A stretch of 64,000 nucleotides of DNA from positions 18,181,566 through 18,245,565 of the forward strand of contig OX336340.1 in NCBI GenBank assembly GCA_946902875.1, in the 5' to 3' direction. Below, piece after piece: positions 53,561-64,000 of this stretch (positions are counted from its first letter, which is position 1; each line of letters opens with the position of its first letter). Below the pieces are notes generated by a model that worked only from the letters and a program-made list of their open reading frames with translations, ran no database searches and was not told the origin of the DNA. Both the position numbers and the translations under genes were made by a program. Origin of the DNA: Nematopogon swammerdamellus. Its lineage: Eukaryota > Arthropoda > Insecta > Lepidoptera > Adelidae.

Positions 53561-54325
53561 ATTAATGCATTTCCGTTTCATTCACAAAATTACTGCTCAT
53601 ACCTAGAGCTAGTAAGATAAACACAGACATATAAAAAATTAGAAATGTTTGAAACTTGTTAAACTTTTTTTAGGTTTAGTGTAAATTTTTAAGATAGTTT
53701 TAATTATCACATAATTATTTGTTAGTGTTAATGTTATAAGTAATATGTTTACATTCTATGTTATTTAATATAGATTTTATTGATTTTTCATATAACTACG
53801 AATGATCGAACAAAATGTGGCCGCTTGAAATGTAGTAGCAACAAAAATGATCGACTTATGTCACAACGTAGAATTTGTTAACCCAGTAATGTGTGTTCTT
53901 GATAGTGAAACAAACAACATATTATAATGCTGATGTCCCATGCAGCTCAATTTTAGAGCTTTTTAGCTTAATTCATATAACGAAAGCTTACTTTGACTTA
54001 CTTGTGTGGACGAGCTCTTAGTTTGCTATACGTTCACACTCGGCAGCCGCGAATTCTCCAGAGCACTAAACTCTCCTCGACTATTGAACTGCGACGATGA
54101 AGCGTAGCGCTAATTAAGATTTCGAACTCAGTTCAGTAGAGCGAGTTGATCAGGAGGCGACCAACTATATCCCACACTAACTCGTATTAAGTTAGCAGTA
54201 CAACGCGCTTACACTTAGGTGAGGCGAGTGGAATGTTTTGACAGGTCGGACGGGTTAATGTGAGCATTTCATGACCTTACATTCTCCTTGGACGTGAATA
54301 GTAACATTATGTATAATCGCATGTT
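53561..54325. other. No gene recognised
   Basis: AT-rich, then unique DNA. Confidence 0.45.
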
Positions 54326-54371
54326 CTATAGTATTAATATTTAGGACGCTATAGTATTAATATTTAGGACG
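54326..54371. repeat. Perfect 23-bp tandem duplication
   Basis: The 23-bp block starting 'ctatagtattaatatttagg' occurs twice in direct succession with no change. Confidence 0.9.
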
Positions 54372-55320
54372 CAAATTCGAGCTTACGATGCCATTGCGTT
54401 ACGCCAGGGCACTTGAATAAATGAACCATTTATGTAAAATTAAATAAGAATAATTTTAATGTTGGTTAAGTTATTTTTTCAACACGGTGTCGACGTAGTC
54501 GCGATGTAAATTTTATAAATATAATAATAAAAGAATAAAGGTAAGCAAATTAACGTCTTTACTTCATTCTACGAGTTTTAATTAAGTATAAAGTGTAGTT
54601 ACTTCAATGAGTATAAATAAATACAAAATACGCAATAAACTGTACAAATTTATGCAGAGAAAGAAAAACATAGCGCTAAAGCATATGACTATTATATACA
54701 AAATCCTGTTGTTCAACTAGGTTCAACTAATGTTAAAAAATAAAGGGCAAATAACATAATGTTATAATATTAGGAGGAATAGGCAATAGCTTCCAGTAGG
54801 TGGCCGCAGGCGCACGGATAAAGAACCTCCGAAGCTTTCAGTCGAGACGCCCTGACGTGAGGGTGGGCAGGACGCGGTGCGGCGGGCGGGAGGGGCCGCC
54901 ATGTTTTCCGCTCGAAAGACTTTTGATTGGATACATCAGTCACACGCTTCATCAAATCATTCACTTATTTACAATAAATGTAAGGAAATACGCCCTCGCA
55001 ACACATTTGTCGCGAACGACTTTCGGCGCCGGCGACATTGGAAAAACTGCTCGTTGAAATATCAAGCGGCGAATGAATTGGGGAATAAGTCTCGCCTCTC
55101 GCGCTTCGCCTCCGCCGGATAGCTTTTGAAATCCTTTCAGCGCTACGTTTCAACGTCATTGACTTTTGTTATGGTACTTTTGTTAAATACGCACGTGCAC
55201 AGATCATGGGTGTGTAATTTATGTATGAAAATAAAATAATATTAAAACAATAAAAATGGAATTCGAAACAATAGGTATTATTATTATATAGAGGAGAACA
55301 TTTGATGCACAAGTGGAGAC
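54372..55320. other. Unique DNA with a GC-rich island
   Basis: 54790-55150 is GC-rich and CpG-rich with overlapping short frames on both strands. Possibly a promoter or exon of an unseen gene, but no evidence singles out a product. Confidence 0.35.
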
Positions 55321-55334
55321 TCGTCCATTAATAA

Positions 55335-55583
55335 ATGAAATTGTTGTTTATTGTTTATTTATTGTTTATTGTTTATTTAGCATCTATTGGCAGTACACTG
55401 CGCTCAGATTTGTCATATTTACATTGTAACATTCCGCCAGTTCGATTATCACAGCGAAGAAGAACTGACAAGAAACTTCACTGGAATTTTTTTCAATGTC
55501 CACTTGGTCTATACAAAAATGTTTGCCACTGCCTAGACACGCATGTGCTGATTTGTGACATGCAGCAGTTCATGACAAAGTGA
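55335..55583 (+). other. Unrecognised plus-strand frame, 82 codons
   Basis: The first third derives from a 'tgtttattgtttatt' simple repeat. The rest reads 'LSYLHCNIPPVRLSQRRR', 'KLHWNFFQCPLGLYKNV' and 'CHCLDTHVLICDMQQF'. No domain recognised. It lies just downstream, in antisense, of the 3' end of the minus-strand LINE and may belong to another repeat. Confidence 0.2.
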
Positions 55584-55683
55584 AAACATTTTTACTATGA
55601 AATTGTATGGACTACTGGTTTCTGTCACAAACCACCACATGTCGCTATCGCATAACTAATTAATTACATTCATATCGCATCAT

Positions 55684-57490
55684 TAATTATATTTATTTAT
55701 CATGTGATTCTGACAACTTCTGAAGTATATAGGTATTATGTAAAAAGTCCGGTGTATAGTGCCATCGTCAAATTTGATAAGAAATTTTATCAAGTCATTA
55801 TTTGATTTTGTTAGTAAGCAAGTAACATACCACAATGTAGTATAAAATGTCGAGGGTAAAAAAAAAATAAAAAAAATAAAATAGATACCCAAGTACCCAT
55901 TGTCTTAGAGTTAGTAGAGAACATTACGTTATGTCATACTTTTGTACTTAATTTATTATGTGTCAGAATCACAAAATTCGTCAGTTAAGGCATCTTTAAT
56001 ACTGTAATAGCTTTTTTTGATTAATATATTTTTCAGGGTTATTTTGAAAGAATTTTCACCTAGATTCCTTATTTCCTGTGGTATTTTGTTATAAAATCTA
56101 ACACTATTACATATAAAACTTTTTGACATTTTAGACAACCTATGTTTTATTCCCAGTAGGTTATCCTTATATCTAGTATTATAGTTGTGATTGTCCGAGT
56201 TAAAAGTGGAGACTAATAGATGCTTTCTTGCATAACAAATGTTTTGAAAGATGTAGGCACCAGGTAAAGTCATTATTCCTATTTCATTAAATGCATAACG
56301 ACAAGTGTCTCTAGGTTTCATTCCTAGTATACACCGTAGGGCTCTTTTCTGTAATACAAATATTCGGTTTGATTCCGCTGCATTTCCCCAAAACATTAAA
56401 CCATATGACATAAGACTGTCAAAGTAGGCATAGTATACAGTCTTTGCGGCTTGAATGCCGCAGAGCTCTTTAATTTTTTTTATAGCGTAGCAGGCTGAGC
56501 TTAGTTTGCCTGCTAGTTTATCTATATGAGCCTTCCAGGTTAATCCATTATCAAATATTAAGCCCAGAAATGTAATTTCATTAGCTATTTTGAGGGATAA
56601 ATCATTTACAGTGTTCACAATGTCATCTTGTATGCGTTTCCGAGTACCCAATGCGAAGTGCATTACATTAGTCTTATTTACATTCAATAGTAAATTATTA
56701 GATTGAAACCATGACTGTAGTGAATTTATTACTATTACAAATGACTTCCGTAGTTCCTCCATACATAAATCCTTCAAGACAACAGATATATCATCAGCAA
56801 ACATGACTAATTCTATGTCCTCTGGAACACAGCTAGATATATCATTAACATATATTAAGAAAAGAAGTGGTCCTAGTATTGAGCCTTGTGGTACACCTAT
56901 ACTGACAGGTTCTACGCCCGACTTTACTCCATTAATATCACAGATTTGTTTTCTATTTTTTAGATATGATTCACATAGATTCAATGCTTTCTCTCTTACT
57001 CCGTAGTGTTCAAGCTTCATTAATATGATATCATGGTTTACGCAGTCGAATGCTTTAGATAGGTCACAAAAAATTCCGTATGTTTGCTTTGATTGGTCTA
57101 GTGAAGTTAAAACTGATCGGATCATTGATGCAATCGCATCTCCGGTAGACTTGCCCTTTTGAAAACCAAATTGTTTAAAATTAATAATATTATGCCTATT
57201 AAAAAATGTGATTAATCTTTTTTCAATACATTTTTCAAATACCTTGCTGAACACTGCTAATAGAGAAACTGGGCGGTAGTTGCCGATGTCTTTATGACAA
57301 CCTTTTTTGTATAATGGGATGACTCTGGCAATTTTTAGAGCATCAGGAAATGTTCCACTTGCAATACACTGATTCATAACAACTAACAAAGGGTCCACGA
57401 TACTGATTAACAGCTTTAGAGGGTTATACTTAAATACAATTTGAATATCATCACGCGTATTTATCGTTTCATAAATTGTTGGGTAGTTCT
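55684..57490 (-). mobile_element. Non-LTR retrotransposon (LINE), 5'-truncated, intact reverse transcriptase
   Basis: A minus-strand element whose ORF2 is open from about 57490 to 55956. A 3' UTR follows and probably ends with 'gataaataaatataatta' near 55684. The endonuclease and the N-terminal part of ORF2 are absent, as expected of incomplete reverse transcription. The uninterrupted frame suggests a recent insertion. By motifs it belongs to the same broad Jockey/CR1-like group as the element at 14735-16978, but to a different family. Confidence 0.85.
55956..57398 (-). CDS. LINE ORF2 reverse transcriptase (partial, uninterrupted)
   Basis: A 480-codon frame encoding the catalytic half of a LINE ORF2 protein. 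Visible in order: 'ARVIPLYKKG' and 'NYRPVSLLAVFSKVFEK' (residues ~24-56), 'QFGFQKGKSTGDAI' (~76-89), motif A 'FCDLSKAFDCVNH' with D112, 'GVPQGSILGPLLFL' (~168-181), and motif C 'MFADDISVV' with D202 and D203. Then 'ITFLGLIFDNGLTW', 'SYGLMFWGN' and the C-terminal 'RFYNKIPQEIRNLG'. All catalytic residues are present. The frame is open without a start codon for ~30 codons upstream of the first ATG, so that methionine is not the true start. Confidence 0.9.
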   Translation of the reverse strand: MDPLLVVMNQCIASGTFPDALKIARVIPLYKKGCHKDIGNYRPVSLLAVFSKVFEKCIEKRLITFFNRHNIINFKQFGFQKGKSTGDAIASMIRSVLTSLDQSKQTYGIFCDLSKAFDCVNHDIILMKLEHYGVREKALNLCESYLKNRKQICDINGVKSGVEPVSIGVPQGSILGPLLFLIYVNDISSCVPEDIELVMFADDISVVLKDLCMEELRKSFVIVINSLQSWFQSNNLLLNVNKTNVMHFALGTRKRIQDDIVNTVNDLSLKIANEITFLGLIFDNGLTWKAHIDKLAGKLSSACYAIKKIKELCGIQAAKTVYYAYFDSLMSYGLMFWGNAAESNRIFVLQKRALRCILGMKPRDTCRYAFNEIGIMTLPGAYIFQNICYARKHLLVSTFNSDNHNYNTRYKDNLLGIKHRLSKMSKSFICNSVRFYNKIPQEIRNLGENSFKITLKNILIKKSYYSIKDALTDEFCDSDT

Positions 57491-58610
57491 GAAATTAATT
57501 GCGAATAATGAGGATCATACATATATTGCGACCGTGTACACATAATATTATTGTGCATGTGTATTCATACATAAACAAGGACCGTGTAATGTTCACATAA
57601 TTAAATTTTATCGTAATGTGAATTTCACGCCACAGAGGCGGAGGAAAGCCAGTGAGCATTTTCTGAAATTCAGCGGCTGCTTCTGTACCGGAGCACTGTA
57701 CAACGAAACAAATAGTTAATTTAATCCGCTGGAAGTATTTCGGGGGCTTACCGATTGAAATAAAAGTAGGTCAAAGCATTCTTTTTTGTTTTAGAAATAA
57801 AAAAATAAATATATATATAAATTAATAAATGAACTTACTTTACCACTTGTTTTGACAAACACATCGAAACTATTATCTAAAATAATAATTAATAAACTAC
57901 ATAAAAACTAAAATAAAATAAAAACTACTGTGAAAGACAATTTGTGGTAAACAGTGTGTGGTAGAAAGATTGACTTTGTCCAGGCAATTAAGTTTCATGA
58001 ACATAGTTATGTACCTACCTATATTCATAATTATTTCTAAAGCTGGCCTTGTTCGTAAGCGGTATATTCCTTCATATATATAATTTTATGGGCTGTAAGT
58101 AGGTATATGTATACATTTTATGTATTTGCTCTGTTGTTTATAATTGCGTTGAATTATCCAAAACACCTCATAGACCCAGTCCACAGATCACATAACGTTG
58201 ATCGCGGAATGCTGTTCCATAAAGTGGCACACTGTTAACGCTGCTCGTTTAAATTGCTTCTCCCTAGCGCTCACACCTACACATAGACAGGGCCGTATTT
58301 ACGTGTTCGTTGCCGGGGTGCGGAACGCATTTTTTTCCCATGCTTTTATAATAAAAATAATATTTTATTTTAATATTCGATTGGTACACGATGTAGAGTA
58401 ATTAATTCAGATCATGGTGTCGGTCGGTTATGCTTGTAAAACGAATTATCGGAGATGATGATTTAGGGCTAAGGTATCTTACGCTATCAGCAAGCGAGCC
58501 GAGCAGTAGGAACCAAAACAGATCGAAATAACAGGAATAAGGGCTTTTATTTTCTATATGCAAATTACATACTTCTTTATTCAAATGTTCTCTTCCTTAT
58601 AGTAATTACG
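57491..58610. other. No gene recognised
   Basis: AT-rich unique DNA; 57620-57750 is of mixed composition. Confidence 0.45.
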
Positions 58611-58611
58611 G

Positions 58612-58830
58612 TAAAAATAAAACTGTTTAAAAAAAACGTTGAACCGACTTCAAACCCTAAGAAGTATTAAATAATATTTTGGTCTTGAGTAGAAGGCGGT
58701 ACAAAAGCACAAAAGGGTCTATCTACAGGTATGCTTTTGTACCGCCTTCTACTCAAGATCAAAATATTATTTAATACTTTTTAGGGTTTGAAGTCGGTTC
58801 AATTATTTTTTTTTACAGTTTTTTTATTTC
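58612..58830. mobile_element. Foldback MITE
   Basis: 'ttgaaccgacttcaaaccct' + 'agtattaaataatatttt' + 'cttgagtagaaggcggtac' on the left, with the exact order reversed and inverted on the right, around a ~30-base loop. The inverted repeats extend outward through 'aactgt' and A/T runs. ~215 bp, non-coding. Confidence 0.85.
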
Positions 58831-58934
58831 TCTCTTTTTAGTAATGTCACATAATATTAAAATCAGTTGACGGGAAGTGGGTGATTGAAAAATTTCATAG
58901 TGTGAAAGTGTTCATCCCTTAATTTCCCACCCTT

Positions 58935-58980
58935 AGGGGTGGTATTCTTTCATAAAATTTATGAAAGGACCACCCTCAGA
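58935..58980. other. Hairpin
   Basis: 'ggtggtattctttcataaa' faces 'tttatgaaaggaccacc', a strong stem with a one- or two-base bulge. Confidence 0.7.
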
Positions 58981-60420
58981 TATACGATGACGTTTCGTTT
59001 TGCCCGAAACGTCGAGCCAAATAGCTCGGAAACGACCGTGAGTAAAGCCGTTAAATTTTAATAATATTTAACAAACACATACAGTTTATAAACATTAATA
59101 TTATATTACATTTAATACACTTGTTAGGAACTTTACTTGGGCCCCTTATTTTACGGTCCACTTCGAGCCCCTCATGGTACGGCACTGTGTACTGACACAG
59201 CCGCACGCTCATCTGTAATGGCGCTCTGTACATTGTGAACAACGCAGCAGAATTAATTATAGTGGATATATTTTATACCCATCTGAATTCTGGACTCACA
59301 CATTAAGCGAAATGTGTTTATTATGTACCTACTGTGTCTAAATAGTATACGCAATTGATGAATTCAGTACTATTTATTTTTTATTTGTAATTCTGTTGTT
59401 GAAAAACAGTAGCAGCTTTTGACGATATATTTTTATTTCAATTTAAAAGTCATTGAGATTCAGAGGTGTAACGCGGCGTGCGTACTTGGCACTTGCACCG
59501 GTGCAGCGACTCTGTCAAATTTAAATGAAATATTTTATTTATAGGTAGTTTTAATTTTTATTTATTTATTTATTTATTAGGTTTAGTTTAAAAGTTATTT
59601 TAGTTTAGTTTTATCATATTTCTTAATTTTAGTTTAATTTTATTGTATTAGGTTATTTTGATTAATTTAAATAAAATTGAATTCATTTACAAGTAACTAA
59701 ACTAAGTTTTCTAACTTTAGTTTTGTCAATACGAAACGAAACCTAAGCTTAAATTTAATCCATCCATTCTCTTAAATTTTTATGGTGGAAAATAATAAAA
59801 ATTGTGTAGAAAATGGAAGCATTTTAGATAAAAATTTCTTCATGTTTCTCCCATCAATAGTTTTTTTCGAATTCAACTAATTATATGTTTATTTTTCTGA
59901 AACGCCTGACATTTTTACTTTAAAACGATCTTGCGAAGAATTAAGTATGTTGAATTTGAATTTGATTGAAATCATAAGAGTCCTGAGAAAGTTCAGTCAC
60001 GTTCCCTTTAACAATTTCGTCATAATCTCAGTTTGCCCCACCACCGCCGCCGTTCCCCCTTCCCGGTGCCCCCAACCCGAGCCCTAAACCCTGGCTTAAC
60101 CCTGCCTACACTCCAACTTGCTTCGACTAATTAAAGTTAGAATCACAAGTTAGCTTAGTGGAAAGACGTTACCGTATGCTCATACAGCGATATACACGTA
60201 TGTAGATGTAAGAATATTTTATGAGAAAAACATATCTAACAATCCCTAGCAATGCCTGCATTCTGATAGTACATTAAATGGTATTCAATTCTTGTATAAA
60301 TTTTTGTACTATATACTCAGATCCCGCTGTCCCCTGTCCACCTCCGTACCACGCACACTGGGTAGGGATTGCATCCGTACACACTTGACCTACCGCCTAC
60401 CAATCGGTTTGGCAGATCTT
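58981..60420. other. No gene recognised
   Basis: Largely AT-rich; 59530-59700 is almost pure A/T. 60030-60100 is a C-rich stretch. Confidence 0.5.
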
Positions 60421-60560
60421 CGGGTCCTTCAAGAGGAGCGTGAATGGGCACCTCTCAGCCGCTAAGGCATTTGCAACCCCCGCATACGATCAAATGTCAC
60501 GGACGTTGTTAGACACCCTATAGGTGGCTCGGCACCATAATATGTCGATTTTCTATAAAA
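60421..60560 (+). mobile_element. LINE-C 3' end
   Basis: 'ggtccttcaagaggagcgtg' + 'aatgggcacctctcag', then 'gcatacgatcaaatgtcacg' and 'ggtggctcggcaccataata'. Confidence 0.78.
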
Positions 60561-61220
60561 AAAAACCAAATTTTTCAAAACTCTGAATATATTTTTTTTA
60601 TTAGTTTCCGTGACTTTTAATACATAAATTATAATCTCGTAAGTGCAGTAAATACCAATTATATTTGACAAAAAATAGTTAAACATTTAGGTGTAAGCTA
60701 AGAAAAATAGAAATAATATTATAGTCGATGTAAAATAATGGTATCTAAAGGTAGCTTGATCATTTTCACCTATATAAAGAGCCTATTAATCTCGCCAGCA
60801 GCGCTAGGTATCGAGAAAACTCCAAAGCGACCTCTAATTTATTTTTCCTCACTGCTCTTTCACCGCGAGCGCTCGCGCCGAACGTCCATCAGTACTTTAC
60901 ACTTGATCGACCCACCAAAGTGGCACAATATGTCACCAGCGAAGGAGCCCGAGACGCGGTCTCCCAATTATTATTGTCGTCGGTGGAGTAGCCCTAGTCC
61001 GAGTTGTCGACGCCGGCATTTGTCCCTGTCCCCTTCGACGAAACAACATTTGAATTTCAAACCAGCCCTCGCCTTACCTTTTTACCTTTTGGAAATATTC
61101 GCCAATTCCGGCGGCGCGGCGCCGCGCGAGTGGCCGCTCTCGGAAGGCACTTCTATACATTTATTCATGTTGAACCGGTGCGGTGTTGATCTGACACGCG
61201 ATCTGCACGTGGCTTCTTTG
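60561..61220. other. Unique DNA, GC-rich in its second half
   Basis: 60830-61220 is CpG-rich; the 161-codon plus frame (60738-61223) is not recognisable and overlaps an equally long frame on the other strand. Confidence 0.35.
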
Positions 61221-61224
61221 TAGG

Positions 61225-61750
61225 TGTAAAGGTTTGTGCGCGGAAGGATTTTGTGTTGGTGCGGATGTGTAAGTGAGAAAATATTTTCTCTAAGATGTGA
61301 GCTGTTTAAACATTCCTTGCAAGATATAATATACGTAAGTTTTATAACAGAATGGGTAGAATAGAGAGATAAATTATACAAGAATATTCAATGGGTATTT
61401 CAAGTACTAGTATTGTACTATTATACATTATAATCTTCATTGTACTGAATAAATGGGCAAACGCTTGAGCGGCGGCGGCGGGTAGCAGAGGTAGGTAAAG
61501 GTAGAGTAGTAAAGGTTTGTGCGCGAAAGGATTTTGTGTTGGTGCGGATGTGTAAGTGAGAAAATATTTTCTCCTAGAGGAAAGAGGATAATATTATTAT
61601 ACAAGAATATTCAATCTGTATATTGTATAAAGATTGTTATATGTTATTTTTAAGAGAATTGAAAAATAAATAATTCTGATTCTGATTCTGATTCTGAATG
61701 GGTATTTCAAGTACTAGTGTTGTACTATTGTATCTTCATTGTACCTTCTC
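61225..61750. repeat. Local duplication with an insertion in the second unit
   Basis: 'aaaggtttgtgcgcggaagg' + 'attttgtgttggtgcggatg' at 61225 recurs at 61514, 289 bp later. 'gggtatttcaagtactagt' at 61393 recurs at 61700. In the second unit ~85 bases are inserted between 'agaatattcaat' and 'gggtatttc'. Confidence 0.85.
61612..61699 (+). mobile_element. Truncated retroelement 3' end inserted in a duplicated unit
   Basis: Sequence ending 'aaaaataaataattctgatt' with a 'ctgattctgattctgaat' tail is present only in the second copy of the local duplication, at a site that is continuous in the first copy. The tail repeat and A-rich end identify it as a LINE- or SINE-type retroinsertion. Confidence 0.7.
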
Positions 61751-61787
61751 ATGCGAGACGTCCGAGGTTTTAATCCTGCCGGCGGCG
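61745..61787 (+). repeat. tRNA-derived SINE fragment (family 2)
   Basis: 'cttctcatgcgagacgtccg' + 'aggttttaatcctgccgg', the anticodon-to-B-box segment seen at 26020-26070. Confidence 0.6.
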
Positions 61788-61895
61788 TGTACTAGAATAG
61801 ACTAGAATAGAAACTCTTTATTGAACAAAAATTTAAAAATTTAACACGACAAGAAACAAGAAATACAAGAGTGCGCAAAGGCGGACTTATAAATA
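61788..61895 (-). mobile_element. LINE 3' end with TTCTA tail, minus strand
   Basis: 'tagaatagactagaatagaa' (reversed tail) then 'acaagaaacaagaaatacaa' and 'gtgcgcaaaggcggacttat', reverse of 41790-41900. Confidence 0.75.
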
Positions 61896-62280
61896 AATAA
61901 TAAATAAATAAATAAACCATTTATTTAACACATTAATTACATGTCACAACAATTTAACTATGATAAGACAAAATGAGTGAAAAAGGATGTAGGCACAGAT
62001 TTTACAACAATACAAATCCTTCGCTGACTTATCACTACAAGTGATTTCTTACAGTCAACTTTTGGGTGATGGATGATGAATAATAAATACAGAGAAAGAA
62101 GTGTGGGTAGTGCAAGCGAAAGGGAGGAGGAATACCACCTGTTTTATTGTTATGAATATACCTACATGTAACATCCATACCTATTTATACAATACATAAA
62201 ATACAAACAGCATATACACATGTATAGAATATAGATACTACATACAAATAATACATACGTTTTTTTCTGAGGGAAAGTTT
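61896..62280. other. No gene recognised
   Basis: 'aaataataaataaataaata' at ~61890-61915, then AT-rich unique DNA. 62030-62060 ('cactacaagtgatttcttac', 'agtcaacttttgg') may continue the reversed LINE 3' UTR. Confidence 0.45.
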
Positions 62281-62282
62281 TA

Positions 62283-62592
62283 CGTTCATACCTACACGTG
62301 CTGCTCAACGTTCGGAAACATGTTCGGAACCGGTGTAAAACTGTAGTTCCCTTCCCTTGCCCCTTACTAGGTGGTAGGCGCAAATTTTAGCTAACTGGGT
62401 TAATACCACCGTACTGGATGTAAGAAGCCCTCATAGCAGCGTCGGCTGTGTTCTCCTTTAATCCAGTATAGTCAGCAATCCAAAAAGGGAGTCTCGGGTA
62501 TGACATCTATATATTCTCGGGGGTGATATTGACTGGTCGGAGCATGCGCTCTGGCCCCTTTGATTCAGCCACCCATATCGGATTACATAAAA
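62283..62592 (+). repeat. SINE-B, near full length
   Basis: 'gtgctgctcaacgttcggaa', 'gtgtaaaactgtagttccct', 'gttaataccaccgtactgga', 'ttaatccagtatagtcagca', 'ggtcggagcatgcgctctgg' and the end 'cggattacataaaaaaac'. Confidence 0.82.
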
Positions 62593-63060
62593 AAACTTAA
62601 TGCCTAAGAAATTTTCTTTCAGTACACCTTTGAGGCACGATTGATAAATACTTGCTTACGGATGGACCGATTTGGATGCGTTTTTTTTATTAGGAAGCTT
62701 GTCTAATCGGGATGGTTCTTAGCTATGTTTGTAATCAAGTCATAATGTAATTAAGTAATAAAGTAATTAGGTAATAAAAAAAATTATTATCTTATAACGT
62801 GGACCGATTTGCATGCGGTTTTTTTTTAAAAAGCTTGTACTAGATATATTATGGAAATATTTATAATGCAAATTTGTATATGAAAATAAAACATACTATT
62901 CTGAAAGAGCAGATACGCCCTACACTTACTATTCTGTCGCAGGTGTGAACAGGAGATCTTTAGAACTCATCATACATGCATTAGGCATCAGCACAGGAAT
63001 ATTATAATGGCCTCTCTTCGAGGACGACAGACAATCCATATTTACGTAGGTACTCACATT
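62593..63060. other. No gene recognised
   Basis: AT-rich DNA with two 'gatggaccgatttggatgcg' / 'gtggaccgatttgcatgcgg' look-alikes at ~62660 and ~62800, perhaps ends of another repeat. Confidence 0.4.
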
Positions 63061-63064
63061 ACAT

Positions 63065-63360
63065 ACTCGCTTTTGTACGCGGCTTCGCTCGCGGTAGATT
63101 CGGTTTAATAGCAAATTCGATTCGAACGCAAATATGATAATAAACGATTGCTTCTGTCATATTCTCTCTCTCTATTCCGTCCATACTATACTTTCTTTGA
63201 TACTGCTCAGCTCTAAGGCTATTTAGCGTGATTGTGTATAGCCTATATAGTGAGCCTCAAGAACTTACACATTCCACTGGTGCAAACCGCATAAAAATCT
63301 ATTCAGTGGTTCCGAAGTTTACCTCAAACATACATACAGAAAGACGTTTTCTTTTATAAG
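63065..63360 (+). repeat. REP-D-like repeat, tandem copy 1
   Basis: 'ctcgcttttgtacgcggctt', 'ctatttagcgtgattgtgta', 'tctattcagtggttccgaag' and 'cttttataagaag'. Confidence 0.7.
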
Positions 63361-63364
63361 AAGA

Positions 63365-63556
63365 CTAGCTTTTACCCGCAGCTTTCTTTGATTCTGCTCA
63401 GCCCCTATTGCTATTTAGAGTGATGGTATAAGCCTATAGTGAACCTCAAGAACTACTCTTTAACGTTGTTCAGACCGCATCAAAATCTATTCAGTGGTTC
63501 CGGAGTTTACCTTAAACATACATACATACAGACAGACTTTCCCTTTTATAAGAAGT
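63365..63556 (+). repeat. REP-D-like repeat, tandem copy 2
   Basis: 'actagcttttacccgcagct', 'ctatttagagtgatggtata', 'tctattcagtggttccggag' and 'cccttttataagaag'. It directly follows a related copy. Confidence 0.7.
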
Positions 63557-63945
63557 AGAGAGTAGAGAAGACGAGAAGAAATAGTAAAACAGACAACATT
63601 GTAGGTAAACGTTGCCACATTCAACGTAACAAAATCTTAAGTTTGACACGATATTTTTGTTGACGGCTCCAGCAAATTGTTGACAGGAAACGAAACTATT
63701 CCACACTTTCATATAAAACGGCGAAGAGTTTGCGTGACTTCTGACAGCTTCTATCGCGCGGACCCGAGTTAACTCGAAGGAGACGGTTTGATGGCGGGCA
63801 AGAAACGGCTGCGCCTGGACGGTCGCCGTGTGTGGAGCTGAGCGACTCGCAGAACTGCAAATTGCGGGCGACCTATTAGAATGTGTGCCTCTCTCTATGC
63901 CCCACGTCTTAAGAGGTCCATATTGGCAACACCAAGGGAAGAAAA
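63557..63945. other. Unique DNA
   Basis: 63640-63900 is of mixed composition with a 152-codon minus frame that I do not recognise; no partner in the window. Confidence 0.35.
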
Positions 63946-63946
63946 C

Positions 63947-64000
63947 AATTTTTTTTATGGAAACTGACACGGTTGGCTACATCACCTAACTACATCCGTG
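63947..64000 (-). repeat. 5S-SINE 3' end, minus strand, cut by the window edge
   Basis: 'ttttttatggaaactgacac' + 'ggttggctacatcacc', the reversed 5S-SINE tail; it continues beyond 64000. Confidence 0.8.

Noticed and set aside
55956..57398. Host gene with a long single exon
   Set aside because: All motifs are those of a LINE reverse transcriptase; it is part of a retrotransposon.
60738..61223. 161-codon plus-strand frame
   Set aside because: No family resemblance, overlapping long frames on the other strand, and part of it is GC-rich low complexity.
63512..63970. 152-codon minus-strand frame
   Set aside because: Starts in the tail of a 5S-SINE and ends in a REP-D-like repeat; the middle is not recognisable.

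Overview
The window looks like intergenic or deep-intronic DNA from a moth or butterfly (Lepidoptera). It is AT-rich and has no bacterial-style gene packing. Nearly every kilobase carries short interspersed repeats of types I associate with lepidopteran genomes: tRNA-like and 5S rRNA-like SINEs, truncated non-LTR (LINE) 3' ends, the repeat bearing 'aagtgcgagtcg', and foldback MITEs. No rRNA gene, intact tRNA gene, CRISPR array or complete host gene was found. All family names used here (5S-SINE, SINE-B, REP-A, REP-D, REP-E, REP-F, LINE-C, LINE-M, LINE-T) are working labels made within this window.

Only one piece of host coding sequence is convincing: an immunoglobulin-fold exon of a Beaten-path (Beat) family cell-surface protein at 26328-26463 (+), with good splice sites. 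Three further copies follow it in an exact 160-bp tandem array, and then two more decayed copies. The later copies lose the conserved tyrosine of the Ig 'YxC' motif, and the fourth has a stop at that codon. The window is therefore probably inside or beside a beat gene with very large introns.

Layout. 0-5 kb: a deleted mariner, LINE and SINE fragments, and two foldback MITEs. 5-13 kb: REP-D and REP-E copies, the best 5S-SINE, LINE 3' ends, a Penelope-like GIY-YIG remnant, and a decayed LINE ORF2 in antisense. 14.7-17 kb: a LINE with an almost intact reverse transcriptase broken by two frameshifts. 17-24.7 kb: repeat fragments separated by unique, locally GC-rich DNA. 24.7-25.7 kb: a 982-bp non-autonomous hAT-type element with perfect 8-bp target duplications. 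26.3-27.2 kb: the Beat exon array. 27.8-46.6 kb: a second copy of the foldback MITE, more SINEs, a 157-bp higher-order minisatellite, and a 5S-SINE split by a LINE insertion with an 8-bp duplication. 47-55 kb: the longest comparatively unique stretch, with GC-rich islands that could be regulatory. 55.7-57.5 kb: a LINE with a 480-codon uninterrupted reverse transcriptase on the minus strand. 58-64 kb: a foldback MITE, a local duplication dated by an insertion, and more SINEs.

The most interesting points are: (1) tandem amplification and decay of a Beat Ig exon; (2) a SINE family whose head is a 5S rRNA-like domain that still keeps the terminal 5S helix; (3) a second SINE family sharing its body with the first but carrying a different head and tail; (4) an abundant ~330-bp repeat with a conserved hairpin. 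Most of the remaining sequence is ordinary repeat-rich DNA. Family assignments rest on motifs read by eye; no database search was possible.
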